Source of the DNA: Xanthobacteraceae bacterium | GTDB lineage: Bacteria > Pseudomonadota > Alphaproteobacteria > Rhizobiales > Xanthobacteraceae | Assembly (NCBI GenBank): GCA_030039655.1 | Contig: JASHVC010000592.1 | Span: 1 to 6,451 of the forward strand | Length of the DNA: 6,451 bases | Direction of reading: 5' to 3' | In this document: positions 1 through 5,346 of the stretch, piece after piece | Layout of the letters: each line of letters opens with the position of its first letter | Numbering within the stretch: the stretch's first letter is position 1 | The notes under the pieces: model-generated | Seen by the model: only the letters and a program-made list of their open reading frames with translations | What the model was told of the DNA's origin: nothing | Databases searched by the model: none | Position numbers and translations under genes: made by a program

Positions 1-662
1 TCCGACTGCTCGCTTTCGGCCAAGCGGCTTTCCTGGCTGGCGCTGTCATCGACCAGCCAATCCATCCACTCGCCGGAATCGCCGTCTTCGCGGATCGGCG
101 CGTTGAGCGAGGCGTCGCCGCCGAGCCGGCGGTTCATCTCGATCACGTCCTGCTCGGTGACGCCAAGCCGCTTGGCAATGATCTTCACCTGGTCGGGCCG
201 CATGTCGCCTTCGTCGAGCGCGGAAATCCGGCTCTTGGCCTTGCGCAGATTGAAGAACAGCTTCTTCTGGTTGGCGGTGGTGCCCATCTTCACCAGCGAC
301 CACGAACGCAGGATGTATTCCTGGATGGCGGCCTTGATCCACCACATGGCGTAGGTCGCGAGCCGGAATCCCTTGTCGGGCTCGAAGCGCTTGACCGCTT
401 GCATGAGGCCGACATTGCCTTCGGAGATCACCTCGGAGATCGGCAGGCCATAGCCGCGATACCCCATGGCGATCTTGGCCACGAGCCGCAAATGGCTGGT
501 GACGAGTTTGTGGGCTGCGTCGCGGTCGCCGTGCTCGCGCCAACGCTTCGCCAGCATAAACTCTTCCTGCGGCTCCAACATCGGAAACCGCCGGATCTCT
601 TCCAAATATCTGGTGAGGCCAGTTTCACCCGATAAAACGGGCAGTGCAGCAGTTTGGGCCAT
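1..662 (-). CDS. rpoH: RNA polymerase sigma-32 factor RpoH, 3' end cut by window edge
   Basis: Heat-shock sigma factor that directs RNA polymerase to chaperone and protease promoters. About 220 N-terminal codons are present; the family is usually near 290-300 residues, so most of region 4 (-35 recognition) lies beyond position 1. Visible landmarks are region 1.2/2.1 from about residue 15, the core-binding and -10 region around SHLRLVAKIA (56-65) and EGNVGLMQAVKRF (81-93), the melting segment with TYAMWWIKAAIQEYI (103-117), and the diagnostic RpoH box QKKLFFNLR (132-140), which separates sigma-32 from housekeeping sigma factors. The start at 662-660 is chosen because a GGAGG Shine-Dalgarno (671-675) lies 8 bases upstream; an in-frame ATG five codons further upstream overlaps that site and is unlikely. 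It lies 195 bases downstream of the rluD-type gene on the same strand. Rhizobia often carry several rpoH copies, and I cannot tell which one this is. Confidence 0.95.
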   Translation of the reverse strand, partial: MAQTAALPVLSGETGLTRYLEEIRRFPMLEPQEEFMLAKRWREHGDRDAAHKLVTSHLRLVAKIAMGYRGYGLPISEVISEGNVGLMQAVKRFEPDKGFRLATYAMWWIKAAIQEYILRSWSLVKMGTTANQKKLFFNLRKAKSRISALDEGDMRPDQVKIIAKRLGVTEQDVIEMNRRLGGDASLNAPIREDGDSGEWMDWLVDDSASQESRLAESEQS

Positions 663-670
663 GACAGCGC

Positions 671-675
671 CCTCC
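671..675 (-). promoter_or_regulatory. Shine-Dalgarno site of rpoH
   Basis: Read on the minus strand this is GGAGG, 8 bases before the ATG at 662-660. It decides between that ATG and an in-frame ATG at 677-675, which overlaps the site itself. Confidence 0.75.
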
Positions 676-683
676 ATATTTAT

Positions 684-703
684 GCCCCTGCGGAGCAGCG
701 GGC
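684..703 (-). promoter_or_regulatory. hairpin in the rpoH leader just upstream of the ribosome binding site
   Basis: On the minus strand GCCC, a bulged G, CTGC, loop TCC, GCAG, GGGC form an 8-base-pair stem with one bulge. It ends 8 bases before the GGAGG site of rpoH, separated by an A/T-rich ATAAATAT. The CTCC in the loop region could alternatively pair with the GGAG of the ribosome binding site. Translational control of rpoH by leader structure is known in E. coli, and ROSE thermometers control heat-shock genes in Bradyrhizobium. Whether this hairpin has such a role is inference; I do not see a full ROSE element. Confidence 0.35.
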
Positions 704-857
704 GAATGGCGGCCGACGCTCCTCGAGCCGACGGCGCCAAGTTCCGTAAGTTCGCACCCGCAACATACACGGTCGGATCGAGAGACGGCATCACTTCAGC
801 GCGACGCCACCTTGCTCTCGGTCAACTGACGTTGATTACGCAGAGTTCAGTGAATCC

Positions 858-1940
858 TTACCTACCCGACGATCGGCTGGATTCCACCCGACTGCGGACC
901 AGTTCGCCGTGTAAACGAGCGACGTCAGCCGGTAGTTCCGACCGGAACGTCAGGATTTCGCCACTCGTGGGGTGCTTGACTGTAAGGATATAGGCATGGA
1001 GGGCCTGCCTGCCAAGGTCGTCCAGGGCTTCCCGCGCGCCCGATGGTAGGAGGCCCGCTTTGGTGCGGAAGCCGGCGCCATAGGCTTCGTCTCCCATCAG
1101 CGGATGGTTAATCGACGCCAAATGCACTCGAATCTGGTGGGTTCGTCCGGTTTCCAGGCGGCAGTCGAGCAGGCTTGCCACCGGCCTAGCTGCGTTAGTT
1201 CGCCCCGCGTTGATCGGCTTGGCCTTGTTGCCCTTGCCGGCCGATGCCGACTCGCCCGCATAGCGCTCCAGCACTTGCCAGTGGGTGACCGCCTCGCGAC
1301 CGCCGGGGCGGGTCGCCATACGGTCGCGGGCCCGTGGGTCGCGGTCGATCGGCGCGTCGATGACCCCGTGGGCCCGATCCGGCGCACCCCAGACGAGGGC
1401 CAGGTAGCGGCGCTCGAATGGTTCGCCGCTGCGGCCGTGATCGGCAAATTGCGCAGCGAGAGCCCGGTGGGCGCGATCGTTTTTGGCCACGATCATCAGG
1501 CCGGTCGTGTCCTTGTCGAGCCGGTGGACAATGCCCGGCCGCCGCTCGCCGCCAATGCCCGAGAGGCTGTCGCCGCAATGGGCGACAAGCGCGTTGACCA
1601 ACGTCCCGGTCCAATTTCCGGCGGCCGGATGGACCACGAGGTTCTTCGGCTTGTCGATGACAATAATGTCGTGGTCCTCGTAAACGACCTTGAGCGGTAT
1701 TGGCTCCGGCGCGGGTTTCGCCGGCTCCGGCGGTGGAACATCAACCACGACGGCGGCGCCGGAATTGACGCGATGGCTTGGATCGCGGATCGTGTGGCCG
1801 TCGACCGCAACGGCGCCGGCCTCAATCAGCGCCTTGAGGCGACTGCGCGACAGTTCGGCGACATGGCGCGCCAGCACGCGGTCGAGCCGCTCGCCAGCCT
1901 CATCGCCAGCAATAAGGAGCGATTTCCGGGGGGACATCAT
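858..1940 (-). CDS. RluA/RluD-family 23S rRNA pseudouridine synthase
   Basis: Cytoplasmic enzyme that isomerises uridine to pseudouridine in 23S rRNA; the RluD subgroup modifies the helix 69 loop (positions 1911, 1915 and 1917 in E. coli). The product is about 360 residues. An N-terminal S4-type RNA-binding domain spans about residues 18-65 (GERLDRVLA through DPSHRV). The catalytic domain begins near VVYEDHDIIVIDKP (85-98), with motif I HRLDKDTTGLMIVAKN (139-154), whose first Asp (142) is the expected catalytic residue. The late motifs ETGRTHQIRVHLA and HPLMGDEAYG are also present. A Gly/Lys/Asn-rich insertion near residues 235-260 (around SASAGKGNKAKP) is not part of the core fold. The frame stays open upstream to 2087, but MSPRKSLLIAGDEAGERLD is the family-like beginning, so the ATG at 1940 or the adjacent one at 1937 is preferred. 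No Shine-Dalgarno is seen. RluD is the best call; RluC or another RluA member is possible. Confidence 0.92.
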   Translation of the reverse strand: MMSPRKSLLIAGDEAGERLDRVLARHVAELSRSRLKALIEAGAVAVDGHTIRDPSHRVNSGAAVVVDVPPPEPAKPAPEPIPLKVVYEDHDIIVIDKPKNLVVHPAAGNWTGTLVNALVAHCGDSLSGIGGERRPGIVHRLDKDTTGLMIVAKNDRAHRALAAQFADHGRSGEPFERRYLALVWGAPDRAHGVIDAPIDRDPRARDRMATRPGGREAVTHWQVLERYAGESASAGKGNKAKPINAGRTNAARPVASLLDCRLETGRTHQIRVHLASINHPLMGDEAYGAGFRTKAGLLPSGAREALDDLGRQALHAYILTVKHPTSGEILTFRSELPADVARLHGELVRSRVESSRSSGR

Positions 1941-2295
1941 GAACAACATATATGGCAAGTCGCGGGTGAGCTTAGCGCCTTCCGGCGCGGACGCCGAGGC
2001 GCAACAGCTCGTAGGGCGGGCGCGATTAATGATGATCGTATCGGCGTTGACCACCGTTATCGCGATCACTGCGGTGACCGGCGCCATCGGCTACCGAATT
2101 TTCACGACAGGCCAGCGCACTATCGGAACAGATGGCGCCATCTCGCTGCCAAAAGGATCTCGCGTTGTATCGACGTCTGCCTCGAGCGGGCGGATCGCCG
2201 TCCTGTTCGATCTCAACGGGACCAGCGAACTGCGCACCTACGATATCCGCACGCTGCAGGAGACTGGGCGCCTGCGCTTTCTCCCCGAACAGTGA
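1939..2295 (+). CDS. small conserved single-span membrane protein, possibly DUF6476 family
   Basis: The product is 118 residues: a short polar N-terminus (1-29, ending GRAR), one hydrophobic segment at about 30-52 (LMMIVSALTTVIAITAVTGA) and a C-terminal domain of about 65 residues rich in beta-like alternation (LPKGSRVVS, GRIAVLFDLNG, ELRTYDIRTLQ, GRLRFLP). This suggests an inner-membrane anchor with a small soluble domain, probably periplasmic; no function is known. Small proteins of this layout sit beside rluD and rpoH in other Rhizobiales, and I recall them as DUF6476, which would need a search. The ATG at 1939 shares two bases with the divergent rluD start. A G-run (GGGGGGA, 1928-1934) four bases upstream is only a weak ribosome binding site. 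A GTG at 1966 is an alternative start that would remove the overlap. Codon use matches the backbone genes. Confidence 0.75.
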   Translation: MNNIYGKSRVSLAPSGADAEAQQLVGRARLMMIVSALTTVIAITAVTGAIGYRIFTTGQRTIGTDGAISLPKGSRVVSTSASSGRIAVLFDLNGTSELRTYDIRTLQETGRLRFLPEQ

Positions 2296-2342
2296 CCCTG
2301 AGGCACCTGCCGGCTGAGGCGTGAACGGCGGCGCCGAAGCGC

Positions 2343-2371
2343 TTGCACCGCCGGGCCATCAAGTCTATTTC
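2343..2371 (+). promoter_or_regulatory. possible promoter of tRNA-Glu
   Basis: TTGCAC (2343-2348) and TATTTC (2366-2371) are separated by 17 bases, which would place transcription start about 20 bases before the tRNA. Both hexamers match the consensus only partly, so this is a weak call. A perfect 5-base-pair hairpin CCAAG-TATT-CTTGG (2379-2392) follows in the leader; it has no T-tract and is not a terminator. Confidence 0.3.
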
Positions 2372-2398
2372 GTTCGGTCCAAGTATTCTTGGCCCAAG

Positions 2399-2474
2399 GC
2401 TCCCTTCGTCTAGCGGCCCAGGACGTCGCCCTCTCACGGCGAAAACAGGGGTTCGAGTCCCCTAGGGAGCGCCA
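2399..2474 (+). tRNA. tRNA-Glu, anticodon CTC
   Basis: A full cloverleaf of 76 bases. The acceptor stem GCTCCCT (2399-2405) pairs with AGGGAGC (2464-2470), followed by discriminator G and encoded CCA (2472-2474). The D stem is GTC/GAC (2408-2410, 2422-2424). The anticodon stem TCGCC/GGCGA (2426-2430, 2438-2442) encloses the loop CTCTCAC with anticodon CTC at 2433-2435, reading GAG. The T arm is AGGGG-TTCGAGT-CCCCT. It is the last backbone feature before a gene-poor region of different character, and tRNA 3' ends are common attachment sites for integrative elements. Confidence 0.97.
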
Positions 2475-3071
2475 ATGATTTCAATTACTTAGAAAATGGC
2501 GGACGGTTTGTGTCCAATAGATGTCCAATAAGCGCACGTGGACTAGCATGAGCCCCTCAACATTGCTCGTCCAAGTTTTGGGCGAAGCTAAAGGCCGGTG
2601 AAGATACCTGCGCGCAAACGTCCATCATTAACCGGCCGTAACCGCTCCGCGCGACACCGACAATAGCCACTGGACACAGCTTCGCAGGGTGATAGCCGCT
2701 CGCACATCGATCACAGATGGGCAAGCAAGTTGCGAGGAGGATCGTCACCTCGTTGAAGCGCAATTTGTCATGTCGCCGGTAGCGCGCTGTCCATTCCTCT
2801 TCCCAATAGCGTCAAATTCGTGCGCAGCAGTGAAGTGACGCTTTGTGCCAATAACGACGGAGTGCGTCGTAGTGATTTTCTAGCTGCGCGACTATGCGCC
2901 GCTTGGTTCGCCTTTTGTAGGCCTGCAATCCGCGCTCCTGGGAACAGGACATTGTCGTTCATGCAAAGAGTAACGGCCGATCGTGATCAAAAATTGAGAA
3001 GGCACGCGCGTGAGACGATACGACACACCAGCTACCGTGAATGAAAAACTCTCTTGAACGATTGATGTTCC
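2475..3071. other. gene-poor accessory stretch with no convincing gene
   Basis: About 600 bases between tRNA-Glu and the first recognisable accessory coding remnant. Short open frames exist on both strands, for example minus 2557-2763 with a CDRC pair and plus 2820-3044. They have no family resemblance that I recognise, no good ribosome binding sites, and they overlap each other on opposite strands. Base composition is less G+C-rich than the backbone to the left. It is best read as decayed or non-coding island DNA. Confidence 0.5.
2511..2530 (+). repeat. two direct TGTCCAATA repeats beside tRNA-Glu
   Basis: TGTCCAATA occurs at 2511-2519 and 2522-2530, an 11-base period or about one helical turn, starting 37 bases after the tRNA CCA. 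Similar TGTCCA-type words often follow tRNA genes used as attachment sites, where they may act as recombinase arm-binding sites. The repeat is seen directly; its role as part of an att site is inference. I found no second copy of the tRNA 3' end elsewhere in the window, so the other boundary must lie outside it or have been lost. Confidence 0.5.
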
Positions 3072-3233
3072 CTATCGATCAATGACGACGACGGTTTCTG
3101 GGGATTCAATCATCGCTCCAAACTCGAAACCGATAGCTGAGAAGATACGTTCAGCGCCAACTGCGACATCGCGCCCATCGCAGTAATCCAGCGGACTGAT
3201 GTAATTTCCTTTAGCTGTGCTGCCGCTTTGCGC
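3072..3233 (-). pseudogene. possible C-terminal gene remnant, unidentified
   Basis: Reading the minus strand from 3233 there are 53 codons ending at a TAG (3074-3072). The frame is closed upstream by another TAG (3236-3234) and has no usable start codon. The peptide has protein-like texture: it contains NYISPLDYCDGRDVAVGAER, then IFSAIGFEFGAMIESPE, and ends TVVVIDR. The end faintly resembles the C-termini of DUF3738/TIGR03435 proteins (pattern IFTALQ...LEVLVIDR), but this is recall from memory and weak. If real, it is the tail of a gene whose front was lost; the binding-protein gene now starts 64 bases away on the other strand. A chance open frame is the alternative. Confidence 0.3.
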
Positions 3234-3258
3234 CTAGCGCTACAGTTCAACCACTCAA

Positions 3259-3273
3259 CATAGTGCGACTATG
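3259..3273. promoter_or_regulatory. perfect palindrome CATAGT-GCG-ACTATG, candidate operator
   Basis: Two exact 6-base arms separated by GCG, ending 24 bases before the GTG of the binding-protein gene. The right arm overlaps TATGCT (3270-3275), a possible -10 hexamer, which would suit a repressor site. A second palindrome, TAGCGCTA, lies at 3235-3242. Neither matches the ModE operator as I know it. The symmetry is seen directly; the regulatory role is inference. Confidence 0.4.
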
Positions 3274-3297
3274 CTCGAGTAGCTTAGGACGTTCCGA

Positions 3298-4065
3298 GTG
3301 AACAAAACAATCTCAGGAATCGTGACGCTGGCCTTAGCATCCTTCGCTCTCACGTCGGCGGCTGCCGCTGCTGAGATCAAAGCGTTGTTTCCAGGTTCTC
3401 TAAAGTATGCCAACGCTCAGCTTATTCCTCAGTTTGAGCGATCCTCGGGGAACAAAGTCAGCGCGAGTTATAGCACTGCTGGCGCGGTGGCTAACAATGT
3501 TCGTAGTGGCGAGGCTGCCGATGTGGCTGTTTCCGCAGCCGGCGCAATGGATCAGCTGATGAAGGATGGAAAACTCGTGTCAAGCAGCACCGATGCGATC
3601 ATAAAGGTCGGTGCGGGTGCGCTTGTTCGAAAGGGCGCTCCCAAGCCCGATATTAGCACCGTCGAGCGTCTTAAGGCCGCTTTGCTCGCTGCAAAAGCTA
3701 TTTCATACACCGATCCTGCCCTTGGAGGGCCGGTAGGAATCTACATTGGAAAACTAATGGATCAGCTCGGCATCGGAGCCGAGATGAAGCTTAAGACAAA
3801 GCTGTCAGGACCCGGTGATGCTGTCAGCACCACTGTCGTGAACGGCCAAGCCGACATTGGATTCATCATGATCAACGAGATACTGGCGGACCCGAGAGTG
3901 GATTTTGCCGGACCTTTGCCACAACAGATTCAGTATTATACGACCTTTACCGGGGGAGTCGTTGCCACAAGCAAACACCAGGATACCGCTCGGGCTTTCG
4001 TCACGTTTCTTTCTTCCCCGGCAAGTCGGCTCGCTTTAGAAAAGCTTGGTTTCGAAGCTCCGTGA
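3298..4065 (+). CDS. ModA-like periplasmic substrate-binding protein, orphan
   Basis: The product is 255 residues, near the usual ModA length. A Sec signal peptide runs over residues 1-25 (basic MNK, hydrophobic ISGIVTLALASFALTSA, then an Ala run before AEIK), so the mature protein should be periplasmic. The type II binding-protein fold is indicated by an early FPGSLKYANAQLIPQFE segment, GEAADVAVSAAGAMDQL (about 71-87), a hinge-domain stretch YTDPALGGPVGIYIGKLM, NGQADIGFIMINEIL, and a C-terminal domain ending RAFVTFLSSPASRLALEKLGF, typical of ModA-type proteins. The GTG start is preferred because AGGA (3286-3289) lies 8 bases upstream and the signal peptide starts there; the nearest upstream ATG frame stops after three codons. 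No permease or ATPase gene is adjacent, so it may serve a transporter encoded elsewhere. The ligand could be molybdate, another oxyanion or an organic acid. Its codon use is less G+C-biased than that of rluD. Confidence 0.85.
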   Translation: MNKTISGIVTLALASFALTSAAAAAEIKALFPGSLKYANAQLIPQFERSSGNKVSASYSTAGAVANNVRSGEAADVAVSAAGAMDQLMKDGKLVSSSTDAIIKVGAGALVRKGAPKPDISTVERLKAALLAAKAISYTDPALGGPVGIYIGKLMDQLGIGAEMKLKTKLSGPGDAVSTTVVNGQADIGFIMINEILADPRVDFAGPLPQQIQYYTTFTGGVVATSKHQDTARAFVTFLSSPASRLALEKLGFEAP

Positions 4066-4203
4066 CCAAAATACGAATCGCGATTATTAAAGCAGCGCAT
4101 CTCTGAAATTGTCTGAGTTTTGTCCGCTATATTCCCGGCTGACGACGTGGGGAGTTGCGACATAGTCGACAGTCATACCCATCTGACAGCCGGCAGGCTT
4201 TCG

Positions 4204-4289
4204 ATGTCGGCTTCGGGTCATTAGTGTCGATTTTGGCTGGTGAGCGTCACGTCCGTTAAGCAACTCATTGTGACCAGAAAAGCCGACAT
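4204..4289. repeat. long imperfect inverted repeat, possible dispersed intergenic element
   Basis: The left arm ATGTCGGCTTCGGGTCA (4204-4220) matches the reverse complement of the right arm at 4271-4289, which reads ATGTCGGCTTTTCTGGTCA. The two are identical except for one short insertion-mismatch in the middle; the spacer is 50 bases. Words of the type ATGTC.GCTT..GGTCA are scattered between genes in rhizobial genomes and give rise to spurious MSAFG-type protein predictions, so this may be a decayed member of such a repeat family. The pairing is seen; the family link is from memory. Confidence 0.5.
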
Positions 4290-4324
4290 TCCTCTCGATC
4301 GGGCATGCTCGAACCCTCAGTAGC

Positions 4325-4331
4325 GGAGGAG
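4325..4331 (+). promoter_or_regulatory. strong ribosome binding site of the broken recombinase gene
   Basis: GGAGGAG lies 7 bases before the ATG at 4339. It fixes the original start of the recombinase and shows that the internal GTG at 4536 is not the natural start. Confidence 0.7.
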
Positions 4332-4338
4332 TGCGATC

Positions 4339-4970
4339 ATGCGCGAGGACGAAGACCGGACTGCGTTAGTCCCTAAGCGGATCCCCTGGAACAAAGGAAA
4401 GCTGATTGGACCAGACCGCCGCTACGGCAAAAGCATGTCTGGTCAATACGAACCAGGCTCCAGATCGATCGACTAACCCGCGATCTGGCGCTGTTCAATC
4501 TCGCCGTCGACAGCAAGCTGCGCGGTTGCGATCTTGTGGCCATCAAGGTGGACGACGTCGCCCCTAACGGGCATGCCATCGAGAGAGCCACAGTTCGGCA
4601 GAGAAAAACGGGTCGACCCGCGCGGTTCGAGCTAACAGAGCAGACCCGACAGGCGATCAACGACTATCTGTCGGTGGTGAGCAAAAAGCCGGGCGAGTTC
4701 CTATTCGGCGGTCGACGACCGGGGCAGGGGATGACGACCCGGCAATATGCGCGGCTTCTGTCAGAGTGGCTCTCAGCCATAGGGCTATATCCACACGTGT
4801 ATGGCACGCATTCGCTACGACGGACCAAGGCCGCGCTGATCTACCGCCGCACCGGCAATTTGCGAGCGGTTCAGCTTCTACTTGGGCACACGAAGATTGA
4901 GAGCACGGTGCGTTACCTCGGCATTGATATCGACGATGCGCTCGCCATCTCGGAGCAGACGAAAATCTAA
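4339..4970 (+). pseudogene. short tyrosine recombinase/integrase with a single-base frameshift
   Basis: Site-specific recombinase catalytic domain of the phage-integrase family, probably a former mobility gene of the surrounding accessory DNA. From the ATG at 4339 the first 25 codons read MREDEDRTALVPKRIPWNKG and on to LIGP, then the frame runs to a premature TAA. Shifting frame at 4413/4414 restores the expected PPLRQKHVWSIRTRLQID and a full catalytic domain to the stop at 4970; one missing base explains it exactly. The reconstructed protein would be about 210 residues, usual for this short stand-alone family. All catalytic residues are present in reconstructed numbering: Arg62 (KLRGCD), Lys90 (QRKTGR), His158 and Arg161 (HSLRR), His184 (LLGHT) and nucleophile Tyr193 (VRYLG). 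It therefore looks recently inactivated. A GTG at 4536 leaves an open 144-residue frame but lacks Arg62. Programmed frameshifting or a sequencing error are alternatives. Confidence 0.88.
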
Positions 4971-5346
4971 ACAACGCCCAAATTGCAGCGCCCTTCATTG
5001 CCCTTTGGACCTTACAAAACGCTCGCCCCATATCTGCTTTTCACGACGCTTTTAGGGGCCAAGGGGGCATTGGCTTCCAGGGAAAAACGACGCTAATGAC
5101 CCCTTTCGTCACTTGCCACCAAGGATTTCTGCAGCGCCAATTGACCTTTGATATCTCGCTCCGGGTTTTTGGTACGCAAGTGACAGCTTCGACTGCTGGG
5201 TGGGGGCAGGAGGGTGGCCGAACCATCCCATTATCGGACATGTCTAATAGCATCGGGGCGCTTACGGTGTTCTTCACGGCCTAAATGCAATCATTTACAA
5301 TGACGCTGTGGCGGCTTCTCTATTTCACTTATTCCCGCCCGAAGTG
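4971..5346. other. gene-poor spacer between the recombinase and ATP-grasp genes
   Basis: About 375 bases without a gene that I can support. Two short open frames lie opposite each other (plus 5096-5284, minus 5041-5277); neither has a recognisable domain or ribosome binding site. The minus-strand one has Trp- and Pro-rich text (VVFPWKPMPPWPL) that looks like translated intergenic or insertion-sequence margin rather than a protein. An inverted repeat at 5108-5184 is listed separately. The promoter of the ATP-grasp gene should lie here, but I cannot place it. Confidence 0.45.
5108..5184. repeat. inverted repeat with GTCACTTGC arms
   Basis: GTCACTTGCCACCAA (5108-5122) is mirrored on the other strand by GTCACTTGCGTACCAA (reverse complement of 5169-5184). 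Nine bases are perfect, followed by a one-base indel, one mismatch and ACCAA; the spacer is 46 bases. It could be terminal or binding repeats left by an insertion sequence, or a large transcript hairpin. No transposase remnant is recognisable inside it. Confidence 0.4.

Larger units (their letters stand above)
663..857 (-). promoter_or_regulatory. intergenic leader between the rluD-type gene and rpoH
   Basis: This 195-base gap precedes rpoH and should hold its promoter unless rpoH is read only from the upstream pseudouridine synthase gene. I found no convincing sigma-70 or sigma-32 hexamer pair. A GGAAC-like word occurs on the minus strand (about 740-745) but lacks a matching ECF-type -10 at the expected spacing. 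The proximal part contains the hairpin and ribosome binding site listed separately. Confidence 0.4.
4066..4338. other. intergenic spacer between the binding-protein and recombinase genes
   Basis: There is no gene in these 273 bases. It begins with a 10-base perfect palindrome AATCGCGATT (4076-4085) about 10 bases after the stop codon; this lacks a loop and a T-tract, so it is not a normal terminator. It also contains the long inverted repeat listed separately and ends with the ribosome binding site of the recombinase gene. Confidence 0.5.

Noticed and set aside
466..993. A 175-codon plus-strand open frame across the rpoH start and its leader
   Set aside because: It overlaps the clearly recognisable RpoH N-terminus on the other strand and its translation has no family features.
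1104..2324. A 406-codon open frame on the plus strand opposite the pseudouridine synthase gene
   Set aside because: It is an antisense shadow created by high third-position G+C in the real minus-strand gene. The translation is Arg-rich without any domain and has no ribosome binding site.
2326..2354. Possible terminator after the small membrane-protein gene (CGGCGG ... CCGCCG)
   Set aside because: The stem is short with a long loop and no T-tract follows; such G+C pairing is expected by chance here.
2557..2763. Minus-strand open frame with a CDRC cysteine pair
   Set aside because: TTG start without a ribosome binding site, no recognisable domain, and only one cysteine pair; too weak to call a zinc-binding protein.
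2820..3044. Plus-strand 74-codon open frame
   Set aside because: GTG start, no ribosome binding site, no recognisable family, and opposed by another open frame of similar length on the other strand.
3061..3083. ATTGAT ... ATCAAT inverted repeat
   Set aside because: The six-base A/T-rich arms across 11 bases are short and do not extend; they also overlap the end of the possible gene remnant.
4076..4085. AATCGCGATT as a terminator of the binding-protein gene
   Set aside because: A perfect 10-base palindrome leaves no room for a hairpin loop with a useful stem, and no T-run follows.
5041..5277. Minus-strand 78-codon open frame as a transposase remnant
   Set aside because: The Trp/Pro-rich translation suggested an insertion-sequence margin, but I recognise no transposase motif, so it is kept only as part of the spacer description.
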